The notes under the pieces are model-generated. The model was not told the origin of the DNA. It did no database searches and was given only the letters and a program-made list of their open reading frames with translations. A program made the translations under genes and the position numbers. Of a DNA stretch of 64,000 nucleotides, positions 36,598 through 45,426 are shown in pieces; position 1 is the stretch's first letter, and each line of letters starts with the position of its first letter. The stretch covers positions 2,848 to 66,847 of the forward strand of contig JARGNI010000031.1 in the NCBI GenBank assembly GCA_029213195.1. Reading direction: 5' to 3'. This DNA is from Verrucomicrobiales bacterium. GTDB taxonomy: Bacteria > Verrucomicrobiota > Verrucomicrobiia > Verrucomicrobiales > DEV007.

Positions 36598-36876
36598 GTG
36601 CGCTTGGCTAGACTTTCGGAACGGAGGCGCGAAATCTCAGGGAGCACGCTTCGGCTTTTGAATCGGTCCCTGAGTTTCAACAACGCGATAGTATCGTGAT
36701 TTCTTAGTGCCGATATCGGCATCTTTGTGGAGTTGCGATTCGTAGGCAGATATGGAAGATCAATATCGTGTCCTCGTCGCGAAAAGGCCTACACGAACGT
36801 CAAACTTCGGTGCCGCTTTCTCGTCTTTTACTGAGGAACTGCAGGAACGGCCTCGCGTAGCGAGGCCGTTTTTCTT
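36598..36876 (+). ncRNA. Structured intergenic region ending in an intrinsic terminator; possible small RNA
   Basis: The region holds two perfect palindromes, CGATA-G-TATCG (36686-36696) and TGCCGATATCGGCA (36708-36721). A long-range pairing follows, TTCGTAGGC (36739-36747) with GCCTACacGAA (36787-36797). A perfect terminator closes it. A plus-strand frame from 36752 runs straight through the terminator and shows no protein features. It may be the long 3' UTR of the preceding gene or a separate small RNA. I recognise no known RNA family. Confidence 0.35.
36847..36875 (+). terminator. Intrinsic terminator
   Basis: A perfect 10-bp stem (ACGGCCTCGC at 36847-36856, GCGAGGCCGT at 36860-36869) with a 3-base loop is followed by a T run. 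The nearest upstream plus-strand stop codon is about 250 bp away. It also separates the plus-strand genes from the convergent GNAT gene. Confidence 0.93.
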
Positions 36877-36887
36877 ACGACGGGAGT

Positions 36888-37343
36888 TCATTTTTTTTCG
36901 ATCTTCTCTTGGAAGGCCATGGATCGATGAGGGATTCCTGCTTCTTCAAATTCGGGCCCTTTCGCGACGAAACCAAAGGATTCGTAAAAACCGATTGAAC
37001 TGCTCTGGGCGTGGAGATGAAGCGTTGACGGCGGATCCAGCGAACTCTCGGCCCGATGCGTTTTCCAGGTCTGTATCACCTGTCTCATCAGCGCTGTGCC
37101 GATCCCCAAGCCTCGATAGGTCTTTAGCACTGCGACCCGTCCTACTTTTCCATTCGGGAGCAGCCTTGCCGTCCCGACGGCGTCACCATCCGGATTGCGT
37201 GCGAGAAAGTGTCGGGAAACGGCATCGTATTCATCCACTTCAATCTCTTCGGGAACTCCCTGCTCCTCCACAAAAACTGCTTTCCGAACGGCAAGCAAAT
37301 CGGATTCCGATTCTTCCCATTTCACGCGCTTGATTTCGATCAT
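36888..37343 (-). CDS. GNAT family N-acetyltransferase
   Basis: The 151-residue protein is a compact GNAT enzyme of the ElaA/YjcF type. It opens with RKAVFVEEQGVPEEIEVDE, the pattern of that subgroup. The acetyl-CoA pyrophosphate loop is R-G-L-G-I-G-T-A within VAVLKTYRGLGIGTALMRQ, and a C-terminal SIGFYESFGFVAKG follows. It transfers acetyl groups to an unknown amine in the cytoplasm. The start at 37343 (MIEIKRVKW) is preferred over a longer frame from 37379 because it begins directly at the first strand. Confidence 0.88.
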   Translation of the reverse strand: MIEIKRVKWEESESDLLAVRKAVFVEEQGVPEEIEVDEYDAVSRHFLARNPDGDAVGTARLLPNGKVGRVAVLKTYRGLGIGTALMRQVIQTWKTHRAESSLDPPSTLHLHAQSSSIGFYESFGFVAKGPEFEEAGIPHRSMAFQEKIEKK

Positions 37344-37453
37344 TTGTAAGCCGTGGCGGTTGGTCGATAGTTTGCCCATTTGAGAGCAGGGGGAGCTGGG
37401 CAGGAAACTCTCTCTGGAGAAAGTGGCACAGCACCTCTATATTTCGAGGAATT

Positions 37454-37975
37454 ATGGGACGGGTTCGTGATGCCATCAGCGGAATGTCCGGCGGGAAAGG
37501 AAAACTTCTCATCCTCGCTGGCGTCTGTGTAGCCGTGGGGTTTCTCCTCAATGCGGATAAGTATCTGGGGGGCGGGGAAGAAATTTCTCGTGGCGCGGCC
37601 AGTCCCGCCAACTCCCTCCAGAGCAATTGGACGGAAAGCAGCCGAGTCACGGAAGCCGCAAAAGAGCGTGCTCACACCTGGGGCGATGCGGCAATTCGCT
37701 TTGGTGGCAGTTTTATGGTGGCCATGATCATCGGGTCGCTCTTGCGCGCCTTTGTTCGCACCATGGTCATCGCGCTCTTGGTTGCAGGGGGAGTCCTCTG
37801 GTATCTTGACTCCAAAGATCTCGTCGAGCCCTTCTGGGAGGACGCGTTTCATTCCTGGGATCACGCCAAGGGGTGGATCCTGGCTCAGACCGACTCGGTA
37901 AAGCAATTCCTGCAGGGGTATGTACCTTCGATGACCTCAGCTCTGCTCGGGTTCGGGTTCGGATTGCGAAAGTAG
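37454..37975 (+). CDS. Small membrane protein of unknown function
   Basis: The 173-residue product has three hydrophobic stretches: around residues 17-33 (LLILAGVCVAVGFLLNA), 83-98 (FMVAMIIGSLLRAF) and 101-116 (TMVIALLVAGGVLWYL). The C terminus is amphipathic (SMTSALLGFGFGLRK). The two central helices and the Gly-rich end are reminiscent of the FUN14-like membrane proteins, but the match is by eye only. It ends 5 bp before the nucleosidase-like gene, so the two are probably one transcript. Confidence 0.65.
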   Translation: MGRVRDAISGMSGGKGKLLILAGVCVAVGFLLNADKYLGGGEEISRGAASPANSLQSNWTESSRVTEAAKERAHTWGDAAIRFGGSFMVAMIIGSLLRAFVRTMVIALLVAGGVLWYLDSKDLVEPFWEDAFHSWDHAKGWILAQTDSVKQFLQGYVPSMTSALLGFGFGLRK

Positions 37976-37980
37976 ATTCG

Positions 37981-38838
37981 ATGATGGGTAGGATTTCCTG
38001 GGTGATAGCCTTTCGGCCGGAGGCACAGCCGGTTATCGATCGATTTTCACTTCGAAAGGTAAAAAATGAGAGGGAGTTGTTTCCGGTCTATCGGTCCGAG
38101 GATGGAAGGATTTCCCTCGTCTTGTCGGGTTTGGGAAAGGTGCTCTCCTCAGCCGCGGCTGTTTACCTCGCATCCACAGAACCGGAAGATTCTCCCGAAG
38201 AGTCGTTGTGGCTCAACTTCGGAATCGCAGGGAGTGGAGAGCGGGATTTCGGAAAGGCATTTCTCGGGTCCCGGATCACGGATGAGGGGAGCGGGAAGTC
38301 CTGGTATCCTCCTGCAGTCTGGAGCCGAGGAACGGGTCCGGCACGTCGTGAAGTTCGCACCGTAGATCGTCCTGTCCTGAGCGGGATCGAAGGCTCGTCG
38401 CTGGTCGACATGGAAGCATCGGGTTTCATGGCCGCTGCTTCGAAGCTGAATACGCTGGAGTTCTGTCAGTGCATCAAGGTGGTTTCGGATGATCCTGACC
38501 ATTCCGTTCATGAAATCGACCGGAGCCGTGTCGAAGCTCTTTGTGAAAAGGCGTTGGATGAGTCTCTCCCTTTTCTCGAAGAGTTGACCTCGCTCTGCGG
38601 CGAAAGAGCAGCGCGACGTCGGGCTCCCGTGGGATTTCAGGAGTGGACGGAGAGGGTGAGATTCACGGTTTCTCAGGGGCATCAACTCCGCAAGTTGCTG
38701 CAGAAGTTTGAAATCCTGGGAGAAAGCCAACGGTCCCTCGACCTCCTGTCGGAGCGACGCTCCGAGCCGGCCAAGGCCTGCCTGCAGAGTCTGCGAGAAG
38801 AGTTGGAACTCGTTCGGATGCGGAATCGAGAGAAGTGA
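37981..38838 (+). CDS. MTA/SAH nucleosidase-like (nucleoside phosphorylase family) protein
   Basis: The 285-residue product reads as the PNP_UDP fold. It has VLSGLGKVLSSAAAVYLAS (the G-x-G substrate loop), NFGIAGSG, and SLVDMEASGFMAAA, the D-M-E motif that binds ribose and nucleobase in MTA/SAH nucleosidases. The C-terminal ~90 residues (after the last family helix near 195) form an extra helical region with many Arg/Leu, not part of the usual fold. It should cleave a purine nucleoside in the cytoplasm; hopanoid-type nucleosidases (HpnG) share this look. ATG codons at 37981 and 37984 are both possible starts. Confidence 0.75.
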   Translation: MMGRISWVIAFRPEAQPVIDRFSLRKVKNERELFPVYRSEDGRISLVLSGLGKVLSSAAAVYLASTEPEDSPEESLWLNFGIAGSGERDFGKAFLGSRITDEGSGKSWYPPAVWSRGTGPARREVRTVDRPVLSGIEGSSLVDMEASGFMAAASKLNTLEFCQCIKVVSDDPDHSVHEIDRSRVEALCEKALDESLPFLEELTSLCGERAARRRAPVGFQEWTERVRFTVSQGHQLRKLLQKFEILGESQRSLDLLSERRSEPAKACLQSLREELELVRMRNREK

Positions 38839-38947
38839 AGCCCAGCGCTTGGCTGGCCGGGGAGAAGCTCTTCTAAGATTTCCAAAGGATTTGGCTTGCT
38901 GTCGATTTGAAATCGGGCGAGAAAACAAGTGAATCGTAACGCTCCTC

Positions 38948-39526
38948 ATGGCTTCTTTCTCTTCGCTGATTTCCTCCATTCCTGATCTGGACTCTCTCTA
39001 TTTCGTTCTCTTTGCAGGGTTTGCGATTGCGCTGATCATCTGGATCATTCTCTGGATGCTGGGGGCTGACGATAGCCGAGCCGAAGATGAATCCGAGGAA
39101 ACTTCCTCTGAGAGCGTAAACGAGAAGCCAGAGCCAGAGCCAGAGCCAGCCAAGACAGCTGTTCCTTCGGCAACGACTACGGAAGGAGAAGACGAGATCG
39201 ATACCGCAACGGAAGAGGAAGCGGCGTCTCTGTTCGCGGATGAACTGGCTTCTGGGGACGTGAAGCAGGATCCAGTTTACGGAATCGTTTACACCCAAGC
39301 TCCTCAGGAGATTGACGATCTCAAGAAGATCAAAGGCGTGGCCAAGGTTCTCGAAGGAAAACTCCACGGCATAGGGGTCTATCGCTTCAAGCAGGTCGCG
39401 GTCTGGACCGATGCTGCCTGTGCCGAGTTTTCGAAGCTGCTCACCTTCAAGAACCGAATCTACCGAGACAACTGGATTGCCCAGGCGAAAGAGTTCCACC
39501 AGGAGAAATACGACGAAGAACTCTAG
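38948..39526 (+). CDS. Membrane-anchored protein with helix-hairpin-helix C-terminal domain
   Basis: The 192-residue protein has one N-terminal membrane helix (about residues 18-40, YFVLFAGFAIALIIWIILWM). A Glu/Pro-rich acidic linker (residues 45-110, including EPEPEPAK) follows, then an HhH-type domain (about 122-190). That domain has DDLKKIKGVAKVLEGKLHG, IGVYRFKQVAVWT and NRIYRDNWIAQAKEF, the order seen in proteins annotated as 'flap endonuclease-like' or 50S L17/L21-fused HhH modules. No nuclease residues are visible. The HhH part should face the cytoplasm and could tether nucleic acid or protein at the membrane. Confidence 0.75.
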   Translation: MASFSSLISSIPDLDSLYFVLFAGFAIALIIWIILWMLGADDSRAEDESEETSSESVNEKPEPEPEPAKTAVPSATTTEGEDEIDTATEEEAASLFADELASGDVKQDPVYGIVYTQAPQEIDDLKKIKGVAKVLEGKLHGIGVYRFKQVAVWTDAACAEFSKLLTFKNRIYRDNWIAQAKEFHQEKYDEEL

Positions 39527-39751
39527 CTGAGTGCCGTCTCCCAAACGACTTCCTGGTGGGCCATTTCGTGATTTGCGGTTCGCTTGATTCGAAAGAGCGG
39601 TCCTCACCTCGGTCTAGTCGAATCGACTGGTGGGGAAAGGCGGTTGAAGGTTCGAAAGAATTCGCAGAAACCATGCGTATTCGTGATGCAGGCAGACGAA
39701 TTGTAGAGTATCTTTTTATAAGGATAGACGGCGTCTCCCTGTTTCCCCCGT

Positions 39752-40624
39752 ATGGTTTCCGCTTCCCAATTATTGCCCTCTCTACGAGTCGCTCTTCTCG
39801 GATTGATCTCTGTTGCCAGTGTGTCGTGCGTCATGATGCCGGCCAACACGCACTGGGATCAGAAGCGTTCTCTGGCAAAGTATGACTCCATCGGGATCGA
39901 TGCTCCGGTCGCGCTTCCAGAGCTGTCTCATCGCAGCGATACCGGGTTTTCGGCTGCAGATTTCCTGACGCTCCACTCCGGATTGATTGTGAGTGGTGAA
40001 TACATCGACGAAGATTTTAAAAAGAAATTGGCAACCTCCAGAGAAAGCCAGGAAGGGGTTTTGGAACTCGGGTTTTCCGTTCCCATTGCCAAGGGGGGAT
40101 CAGGGTTCGGAAGTTGTGCTCCGGTGACGGCCGATGGCTATTTTCTCACGGCAGCTCATGTCCTTTCTCATGAAGAGTCTTTTGTTCTCTACGCGACTTC
40201 AAACAACAAGAAGACCTACATCGACTACGCTCCTGTCCGGGTCGTTTTCCGAAACGACGATGCCGATTTCGCCATCGTGAAGGCGGATGTGAAGACCCCT
40301 CGATACCTCCGCTATCGCAAGGAGAGCCTGACGACGGATACGACCCTCTTTGCCGGGGGCTGGATGCACGAGAAAGGCGGGGGGCTTTTCCTCGAGCATC
40401 AGGACATTCCGGGGCAGGCCGGCTATCAGAAAGTGGTCACAAGCTTGCCCATGATCAAGGGGGACAGCGGATCTCCGCTTATCGATCAGAAAGGTCAACT
40501 GTGCGGTGTCCTCAGCACCATGCGTCTCGGCGTGGTCATCAAGATGAAGCCGAAGTCGACCGCAGTCATGCTGGAGCCTTCGCGGATCGAGAGCATCATC
40601 CGCAAGGATCGCGCCCGCTACTAG
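39752..40624 (+). CDS. Trypsin-like serine protease lipoprotein
   Basis: The 290-residue product has a hydrophobic leader ending VASVSC (Cys26, probable lipidation). A chymotrypsin-fold protease follows with the full triad: His136 in TAAHV, Asp172 in DADFAIV and Ser239 in KGDSGSPL. It is shorter than DegP/HtrA and has no PDZ domain. It is likely anchored in the envelope and cleaves periplasmic proteins; the substrate is unknown. A palindrome AGACG-G-CGTCT (39726-39736) sits just before the gene, next to a TATAAG that could be a -10. Confidence 0.85.
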   Translation: MVSASQLLPSLRVALLGLISVASVSCVMMPANTHWDQKRSLAKYDSIGIDAPVALPELSHRSDTGFSAADFLTLHSGLIVSGEYIDEDFKKKLATSRESQEGVLELGFSVPIAKGGSGFGSCAPVTADGYFLTAAHVLSHEESFVLYATSNNKKTYIDYAPVRVVFRNDDADFAIVKADVKTPRYLRYRKESLTTDTTLFAGGWMHEKGGGLFLEHQDIPGQAGYQKVVTSLPMIKGDSGSPLIDQKGQLCGVLSTMRLGVVIKMKPKSTAVMLEPSRIESIIRKDRARY

Positions 40625-40652
40625 GCGCTTCTGTATGCTGTTCAAGCCCTTC

Positions 40653-41792
40653 TCAGGGTTGGGCAAAAAACTCCGATGCGTCGTCGTAGTCCAGTGGTAG
40701 AGATATCGGCTGTTTTCGAGCCGCTGCCATTTGCGCGGCCCAACCGACTTCGGCGACAGGAGCCGAGTTCACAAAACTCAGGAAGGACGATTCTCCTTTC
40801 TGGATGGAGTCGACAAAGTGGGCGATACACTTGTGAGTCTGGTGGTTCATGACATCCCCACTGTCGGGTGTCGTGGTCCCTTCGGGCCAGATGTGTTCTT
40901 CCTGACCTTTTGATCGGCATCTTTCAGGGTCGAGCGGGTAGACCCACTCGCCATCGGTGACTCGATTCGACCAGAAACGGATCTTCTGCTCACGGTCGAG
41001 ATAGCTGTCGAAAATGAGTCCGCCTTCCGTCCCGTGGATGTTGTGATAGGCATCGTATCCGTTCGCCTGATCGACGTTGCCAAAGCAGAGCCCGGTAGCG
41101 CCGTTGTCGAACTCGATATGGAGATTCCAGACTGCAGGGATTTCAAAATCCCGTTTGTGTACGGAAGAACTGCTCGCATAGACCCGGATCGGTTTGGCTC
41201 CCTGGGCCGCCATGATGTTCATCATGGCCGAGAGCGAGTGAATGATCCCCATCCCGATCGCGTCGCCCATGCGGTCTCCTGCCAGCTTCCAGACCTTGTC
41301 GCCCGAAATATTGATGGGGTGACGATAATTGATCTGGATCTGGGTGATCTGTCCAAAGTCGCCTCGCTTCGCCATTTCCTGGATCTCTGCCTCGAGCGTG
41401 TCGAAGTTCATCAGGTAGTCGACCATCGTGATCAGTCCGGGATTCGCTCTCTCCAATTCGAGTTGTCGAACAAACTCATCGAAGCTGGTCGCACAGGGTT
41501 TCTCGCAGAATACGTGCTTTCCCGCTTCGAGTGCGGCAATGGATTGACTGCCGTGGGCTTCGTTGGTCGAGCAGATGACCACTGCGTCGAGCCCTTCCGT
41601 TTCCAGGAATGTCTCGAAAGAGTCCGTAAAGAGCTCGGGAGAAAGGTCGAGAGAGCGGAGGACATCCTCGGCACGTTCCTGGTTTCGCTGGTAGACCGAA
41701 ACCACCGCAGTATCATCGCGTTCCACGATCCTCTTGAGCAGTGTCGCCCCCATCCAGCCGGCTCCAATCAATCCAATTCCAATTTGTGACAT
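40653..41792 (-). CDS. Gfo/Idh/MocA family oxidoreductase
   Basis: The 379-residue cytoplasmic protein has a Rossmann start GIGLIGAGWMG (residues 5-15), the conserved EKP motif (FCEKPCATSF, near residue 118), and the C-terminal alpha/beta domain with GDAIGMGIIHSLSAMM. These features mark an inositol 2-dehydrogenase-like NAD(P)-dependent sugar dehydrogenase. It lacks a Tat signal, unlike the first such enzyme at 6947. It diverges from a sulfatase gene 128 bp away, which suggests it handles a sugar released from sulfated polysaccharide. Confidence 0.9.
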   Translation of the reverse strand: MSQIGIGLIGAGWMGATLLKRIVERDDTAVVSVYQRNQERAEDVLRSLDLSPELFTDSFETFLETEGLDAVVICSTNEAHGSQSIAALEAGKHVFCEKPCATSFDEFVRQLELERANPGLITMVDYLMNFDTLEAEIQEMAKRGDFGQITQIQINYRHPINISGDKVWKLAGDRMGDAIGMGIIHSLSAMMNIMAAQGAKPIRVYASSSSVHKRDFEIPAVWNLHIEFDNGATGLCFGNVDQANGYDAYHNIHGTEGGLIFDSYLDREQKIRFWSNRVTDGEWVYPLDPERCRSKGQEEHIWPEGTTTPDSGDVMNHQTHKCIAHFVDSIQKGESSFLSFVNSAPVAEVGWAAQMAAARKQPISLPLDYDDASEFFAQP

Positions 41793-41920
41793 GGGGAGAT
41801 TCTGCCGAAGCGATGCGCTGCCACAAGACGAAAGTTTACGCAGACAGGGGATTGCCGGAAAGAAGGGGTTCCGTGTTTCCGGCTTTGCCTCCGATTCTCG
41901 AAAGTGCTAGCCTCCGCGCC

Positions 41921-43696
41921 ATGGCACGGACGATTGCTTTTCTCTTTGTTTTTTTCTGTTGTGCGCCGGCTTGGGGACAATTCCATTCGGAGAAGTCGGA
42001 TCAGCCCAATGTCATTGTTTTCCTGACCGATGACCAGGGGTGGGGGGATTTGAGCATCAGCGGAAATACCAACCTTTCGACTCCTGCCATCGACTCCCTG
42101 GCGAAGGAGGGAGCCAGTTTTCAGCGATTCTACGTTTCCCCTGTCTGCTCCCCGACGAGAGCCGAGTTCCTGACTGGACGCTACCATCAACGAGGAGGGG
42201 TCTATTCCACCTCGGCAGGAGGAGAGCGGCTTGATCTCGATGAGGTGACGATCGCGGATCTCTTCCGGAAGTCAGGCTACCGGACGGGAGCCTTCGGGAA
42301 ATGGCACAACGGAATGCAGTATCCCTATCATCCCAATGGGCGTGGCTTCGAAGAGTTCTACGGATTCTGCTCGGGTCATTGGGGCGACTACTTTTCACCC
42401 ATGCTGGAGCACAATGGGCAGATCGTCGAAGGGGAAGGCTTCGTCGTCGATGATTTTACGGATCGGGCTATCTCTTTCATTGAGAAACACCAGGGCGAAC
42501 CGTTTTTCGTGTATTTGCCCTACAATACTCCGCATTCTCCCATGCAGGTTCCCGGCGAGTTCTGGGATCGCTTCAAGAACAAGGAGCTGGCGATGAAACA
42601 TCGGGACCCCGGAAAGGAAGATGATCTTCACCTGCGGGCTGCTCTCGCAATGTGTGAGAACATCGACTGGAATGTGGGGAGAGTCCTCGAGACTCTGGAG
42701 CGGCTCGAACTCGAGAAGGAGACCATCGTGCTCTACTTTTGCGACAATGGGCCAAATGGTTGGCGTTGGAATGGAGGAATGAAAGGAAAAAAAGGTTCGA
42801 CCGATGAAGGAGGGGTTCGAAGTCCCTTGCTTGTTCGATGGAGCGGAACGATCCAGGCCGGGACGGAGATCGAGTCGCTATCGAGCGCCATCGATCTGCT
42901 CCCGACGCTCACGGATCTTGCTGGAGTACCGCGAGGAGAAGAACCAGATCTGGACGGAGCCAGTCTCGCGCCGCTTCTGTTGGGGGAAGAGGGCGCAGCG
43001 GCAGATTTTGAGAACCGCTTGATCTTTTCGGCTTGGAAAAAACGGGGCTCCGTGCGGTCCGATACGTTTCGTTTTGGAACGGATGAACAGCTCTTCCAGA
43101 TGAAGGAAGATCCGGGACAGCGAAAGAACGTGGCAAAAGAGTATCCAGACGTCGTCGATCGACTGAAACCAGTTCTCGGCTCATGGATGAAAGAGATGGA
43201 GGAAGAATTGGGGAGCGACAATCGCCCTTTTGTGATTGCTCATCCCGGTCATGCCTTGACCCAAGTGCCGGCTCGCGATGCCGTTGCCTCCGGCGGCATC
43301 AAGAGATCGAACAAGTTTCCGAACGATTCCTTCTTCTCAAATTGGACTTCCGTCGAAGAGACGATTTCGTGGAAAGCAGAGGTCGCGCAGGCTGGAACCT
43401 ACGAGGTCGAGCTGTTCTACACCTGTAAGGAAGAGAACGTGGGTTCGAAGATCCGATTGAGTTTTGGCGATGCAACTTTGGATGGCACGGTTGCCGAGGC
43501 GGTAGAGTCGGAACTGATCGGGGCGGACGAGGATCGGTCACCAAGGGTGGAGAGCTACACCCAGGACTGGGGACGCATGACACTGGGTACGATCGAATTA
43601 CCGGAGGGAAGAGGGGAGCTCACGCTGAAGGCGCTGGAAATCCCTGCAAACGAGGTGATGGACTTTCGACTCCTACTCCTTCGCAGGGTCGACTAG
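41921..43696 (+). CDS. Exported sulfatase with extra C-terminal domain
   Basis: The 591-residue protein has a signal peptide (MARTIAFLFVFFCCAPAWGQ). It continues with QPNVIVFLTDDQGWGD and the C-S-P-T-R motif with Cys76 as the formylglycine site; GKWHNGM and CDNGPNGW are further sulfatase landmarks. After the catalytic part (to about 460) a beta-rich domain (about 480-591, including ISWKAEVAQAGTYEVELFYT) looks like a carbohydrate-binding or lectin-like module. The substrate is probably a sulfated glycan. It converges with the L,D-transpeptidase gene, their stop codons sharing CTAG. The start at 41921 is set by the signal peptide. Confidence 0.92.
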   Translation: MARTIAFLFVFFCCAPAWGQFHSEKSDQPNVIVFLTDDQGWGDLSISGNTNLSTPAIDSLAKEGASFQRFYVSPVCSPTRAEFLTGRYHQRGGVYSTSAGGERLDLDEVTIADLFRKSGYRTGAFGKWHNGMQYPYHPNGRGFEEFYGFCSGHWGDYFSPMLEHNGQIVEGEGFVVDDFTDRAISFIEKHQGEPFFVYLPYNTPHSPMQVPGEFWDRFKNKELAMKHRDPGKEDDLHLRAALAMCENIDWNVGRVLETLERLELEKETIVLYFCDNGPNGWRWNGGMKGKKGSTDEGGVRSPLLVRWSGTIQAGTEIESLSSAIDLLPTLTDLAGVPRGEEPDLDGASLAPLLLGEEGAAADFENRLIFSAWKKRGSVRSDTFRFGTDEQLFQMKEDPGQRKNVAKEYPDVVDRLKPVLGSWMKEMEEELGSDNRPFVIAHPGHALTQVPARDAVASGGIKRSNKFPNDSFFSNWTSVEETISWKAEVAQAGTYEVELFYTCKEENVGSKIRLSFGDATLDGTVAEAVESELIGADEDRSPRVESYTQDWGRMTLGTIELPEGRGELTLKALEIPANEVMDFRLLLLRRVD

Positions 43697-45294
43697 GAAC
43701 TGAGACCGAATTTCTGAAGCATGATCCGGTCGTGTCCATACATGTCTTGATCGAAACGGACTCGTCCATCGCTCATGATCGTCGAGGTCCAGTAGATCAG
43801 GTAAACAGGCATCGGGGTGCTCAGAACTTCTTTCCGGTTGGGATTGTTCACGTCCTGCATCGCCGCGCGAGCGGAGTTGATATTCCATCCGCCATTTCGT
43901 TGCAGGAGAAGGGCTGCCAGTTCGTCGGGGCGCGATACGCGCACACATCCATGACTGAAGTCTCGATCGGCCCGCTCGAAGAGGCTGTGATCAGGCGTAT
44001 CATGCAGATAGACCGAGGAGTCGTTCGGAAAGATGAATTTGACGAGACCCAGCGAATTGTCTGGGCCGCCCGCCTGCCGGATAAGGAGACTGCCGGAGGC
44101 GGCTTTATTCAGATTCTCCACGGTGTTGGGCTTGATTTGGGAGTCCGAAGCCCCGTAGTGGGGGACCAGTTGGTAATTGTGCGAGGCCATGTAACCAACT
44201 GGATTGTTGAGAGCCTTGGGGACGATCTCGGTTTTGGCGATAGAGAGTGGGACATTCCAGTAGGGGCGGAAGAAGAGGTGCTTGATGTCCCCGTGAAAGA
44301 CAGGCGTTTGATGTTTGCCTTTCACCCCGACGATTACTTTCATCACCGTTACTTGCTTTCGGGCGTTGAACATTCGCAGGGCGCTTTCGGCGATGTTCAC
44401 TTCGATGTGTTCGACCTGCTCGTAAGCTCGAGGCATCCAGCGGAGGCGGTCGATATTGATGATGAGACTGTTGACTCGTTCCGTTGTGGGAATGTTGAGT
44501 TCTGCGAGGGTTTGCTGACCGATATATCCGTCGGGTTCGATGCCATGACGAAACTGGAAGGACTTGATGGAATCGGAAGTGCGTTGGTCGACGATGTTCT
44601 TTCGATTCTTGATCTTTGGACCCGGAGGAAGATCGCCCTCAGCCTGGAGCCGAGCGCGCAGAAGCTGCAATTCGGGGTAGGATGTGCCCGGGCCAACGGG
44701 TTGGGATGTGGCAGGGAGGCTTCTCCAACCTCCGAGGGAGTCTATCTTTCGGTATCGTTCCAGGGTCTCCACCATCTTGCGGTATCGATCATCCTGTGGA
44801 GGAGCGACGCGAAGGAGAAACTCGGACATCTGGGAAGCCGGCTGGGCCAGGGCCTGATCGAGAAAATGGTAGGCCGTGACCTTGCGCGTGATCTCGTCCC
44901 ACTTTGGGTGCACTGTCGTGGGATCGACGAAGCCGTAGGCAACCGCCTGGATGGCATACAGGGCAAGGCGGGTAGTTCCGACCTCCACTGCCGCTCGAGC
45001 GGAAGGATCTGCGCTGGGTGCCCTCCACTGGCGATCCCATTCGTCGAGTTGGAAGAGGCGAGGGGAAAGGCCGTGGGCATCGAGCGAGCGAATAAACTCG
45101 GCCAAAGCGGCAAGCCGCTCTCCGGTCCAGACTCCCTCGAAGTTGCGGGCGGCATACCAATCGCTGACACCCCCCCCGACTTTCTGTGCCTCGGGTTTGA
45201 TGAACTGAGCAAGTCTCTGGCCGTAGGAGGTGGAAATTCCACCGAACAAGACCAACATGAAAATGGTTGAAAATTGAAGGATGGAGCGACGCAT
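43693..45294 (-). CDS. L,D-transpeptidase (YcbB/LdtD-like)
   Basis: The 533-residue product has a signal peptide (MRRSILQFSTIFMLVLFGGISTSYG) and an N-terminal scaffold region. A peptidoglycan-binding domain (about residues 240-285, IKSFQFRHGIEPDGYIGQQT) follows, and then the YkuD catalytic domain with HGCVRVSRP near residue 448, whose Cys is the nucleophile. This is the YcbB order. It makes 3-3 cross-links in peptidoglycan or attaches proteins to it, in the periplasm. The diaminopimelate genes at the right end of the window supply the cross-linking residue. Confidence 0.92.
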   Translation of the reverse strand: MRRSILQFSTIFMLVLFGGISTSYGQRLAQFIKPEAQKVGGGVSDWYAARNFEGVWTGERLAALAEFIRSLDAHGLSPRLFQLDEWDRQWRAPSADPSARAAVEVGTTRLALYAIQAVAYGFVDPTTVHPKWDEITRKVTAYHFLDQALAQPASQMSEFLLRVAPPQDDRYRKMVETLERYRKIDSLGGWRSLPATSQPVGPGTSYPELQLLRARLQAEGDLPPGPKIKNRKNIVDQRTSDSIKSFQFRHGIEPDGYIGQQTLAELNIPTTERVNSLIINIDRLRWMPRAYEQVEHIEVNIAESALRMFNARKQVTVMKVIVGVKGKHQTPVFHGDIKHLFFRPYWNVPLSIAKTEIVPKALNNPVGYMASHNYQLVPHYGASDSQIKPNTVENLNKAASGSLLIRQAGGPDNSLGLVKFIFPNDSSVYLHDTPDHSLFERADRDFSHGCVRVSRPDELAALLLQRNGGWNINSARAAMQDVNNPNRKEVLSTPMPVYLIYWTSTIMSDGRVRFDQDMYGHDRIMLQKFGLSS

Positions 45295-45426
45295 CAGAGA
45301 AAAGAGGTTAGGAGATGTTAACTTTCCTTATTTTGGCGAGAGTTCAAATGGTAGTATGAAGCGATTGGCTTGCTTCTAGAACGTTTGGGAGAAGAAATTC
45401 ATGCAGCCTGATTGCGCCAATTCGCT

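Noticed and set aside
36752-37333. 193-codon plus-strand frame in the intergenic region and GNAT gene
   Set aside because: It runs through a perfect intrinsic terminator and antisense to the GNAT gene; composition is Arg/Ser-rich with no domain.
43732-45270. 512-codon plus-strand frame opposite the L,D-transpeptidase
   Set aside because: Antisense shadow; no motif, whereas the minus strand has the HGCVRVSRP active site.
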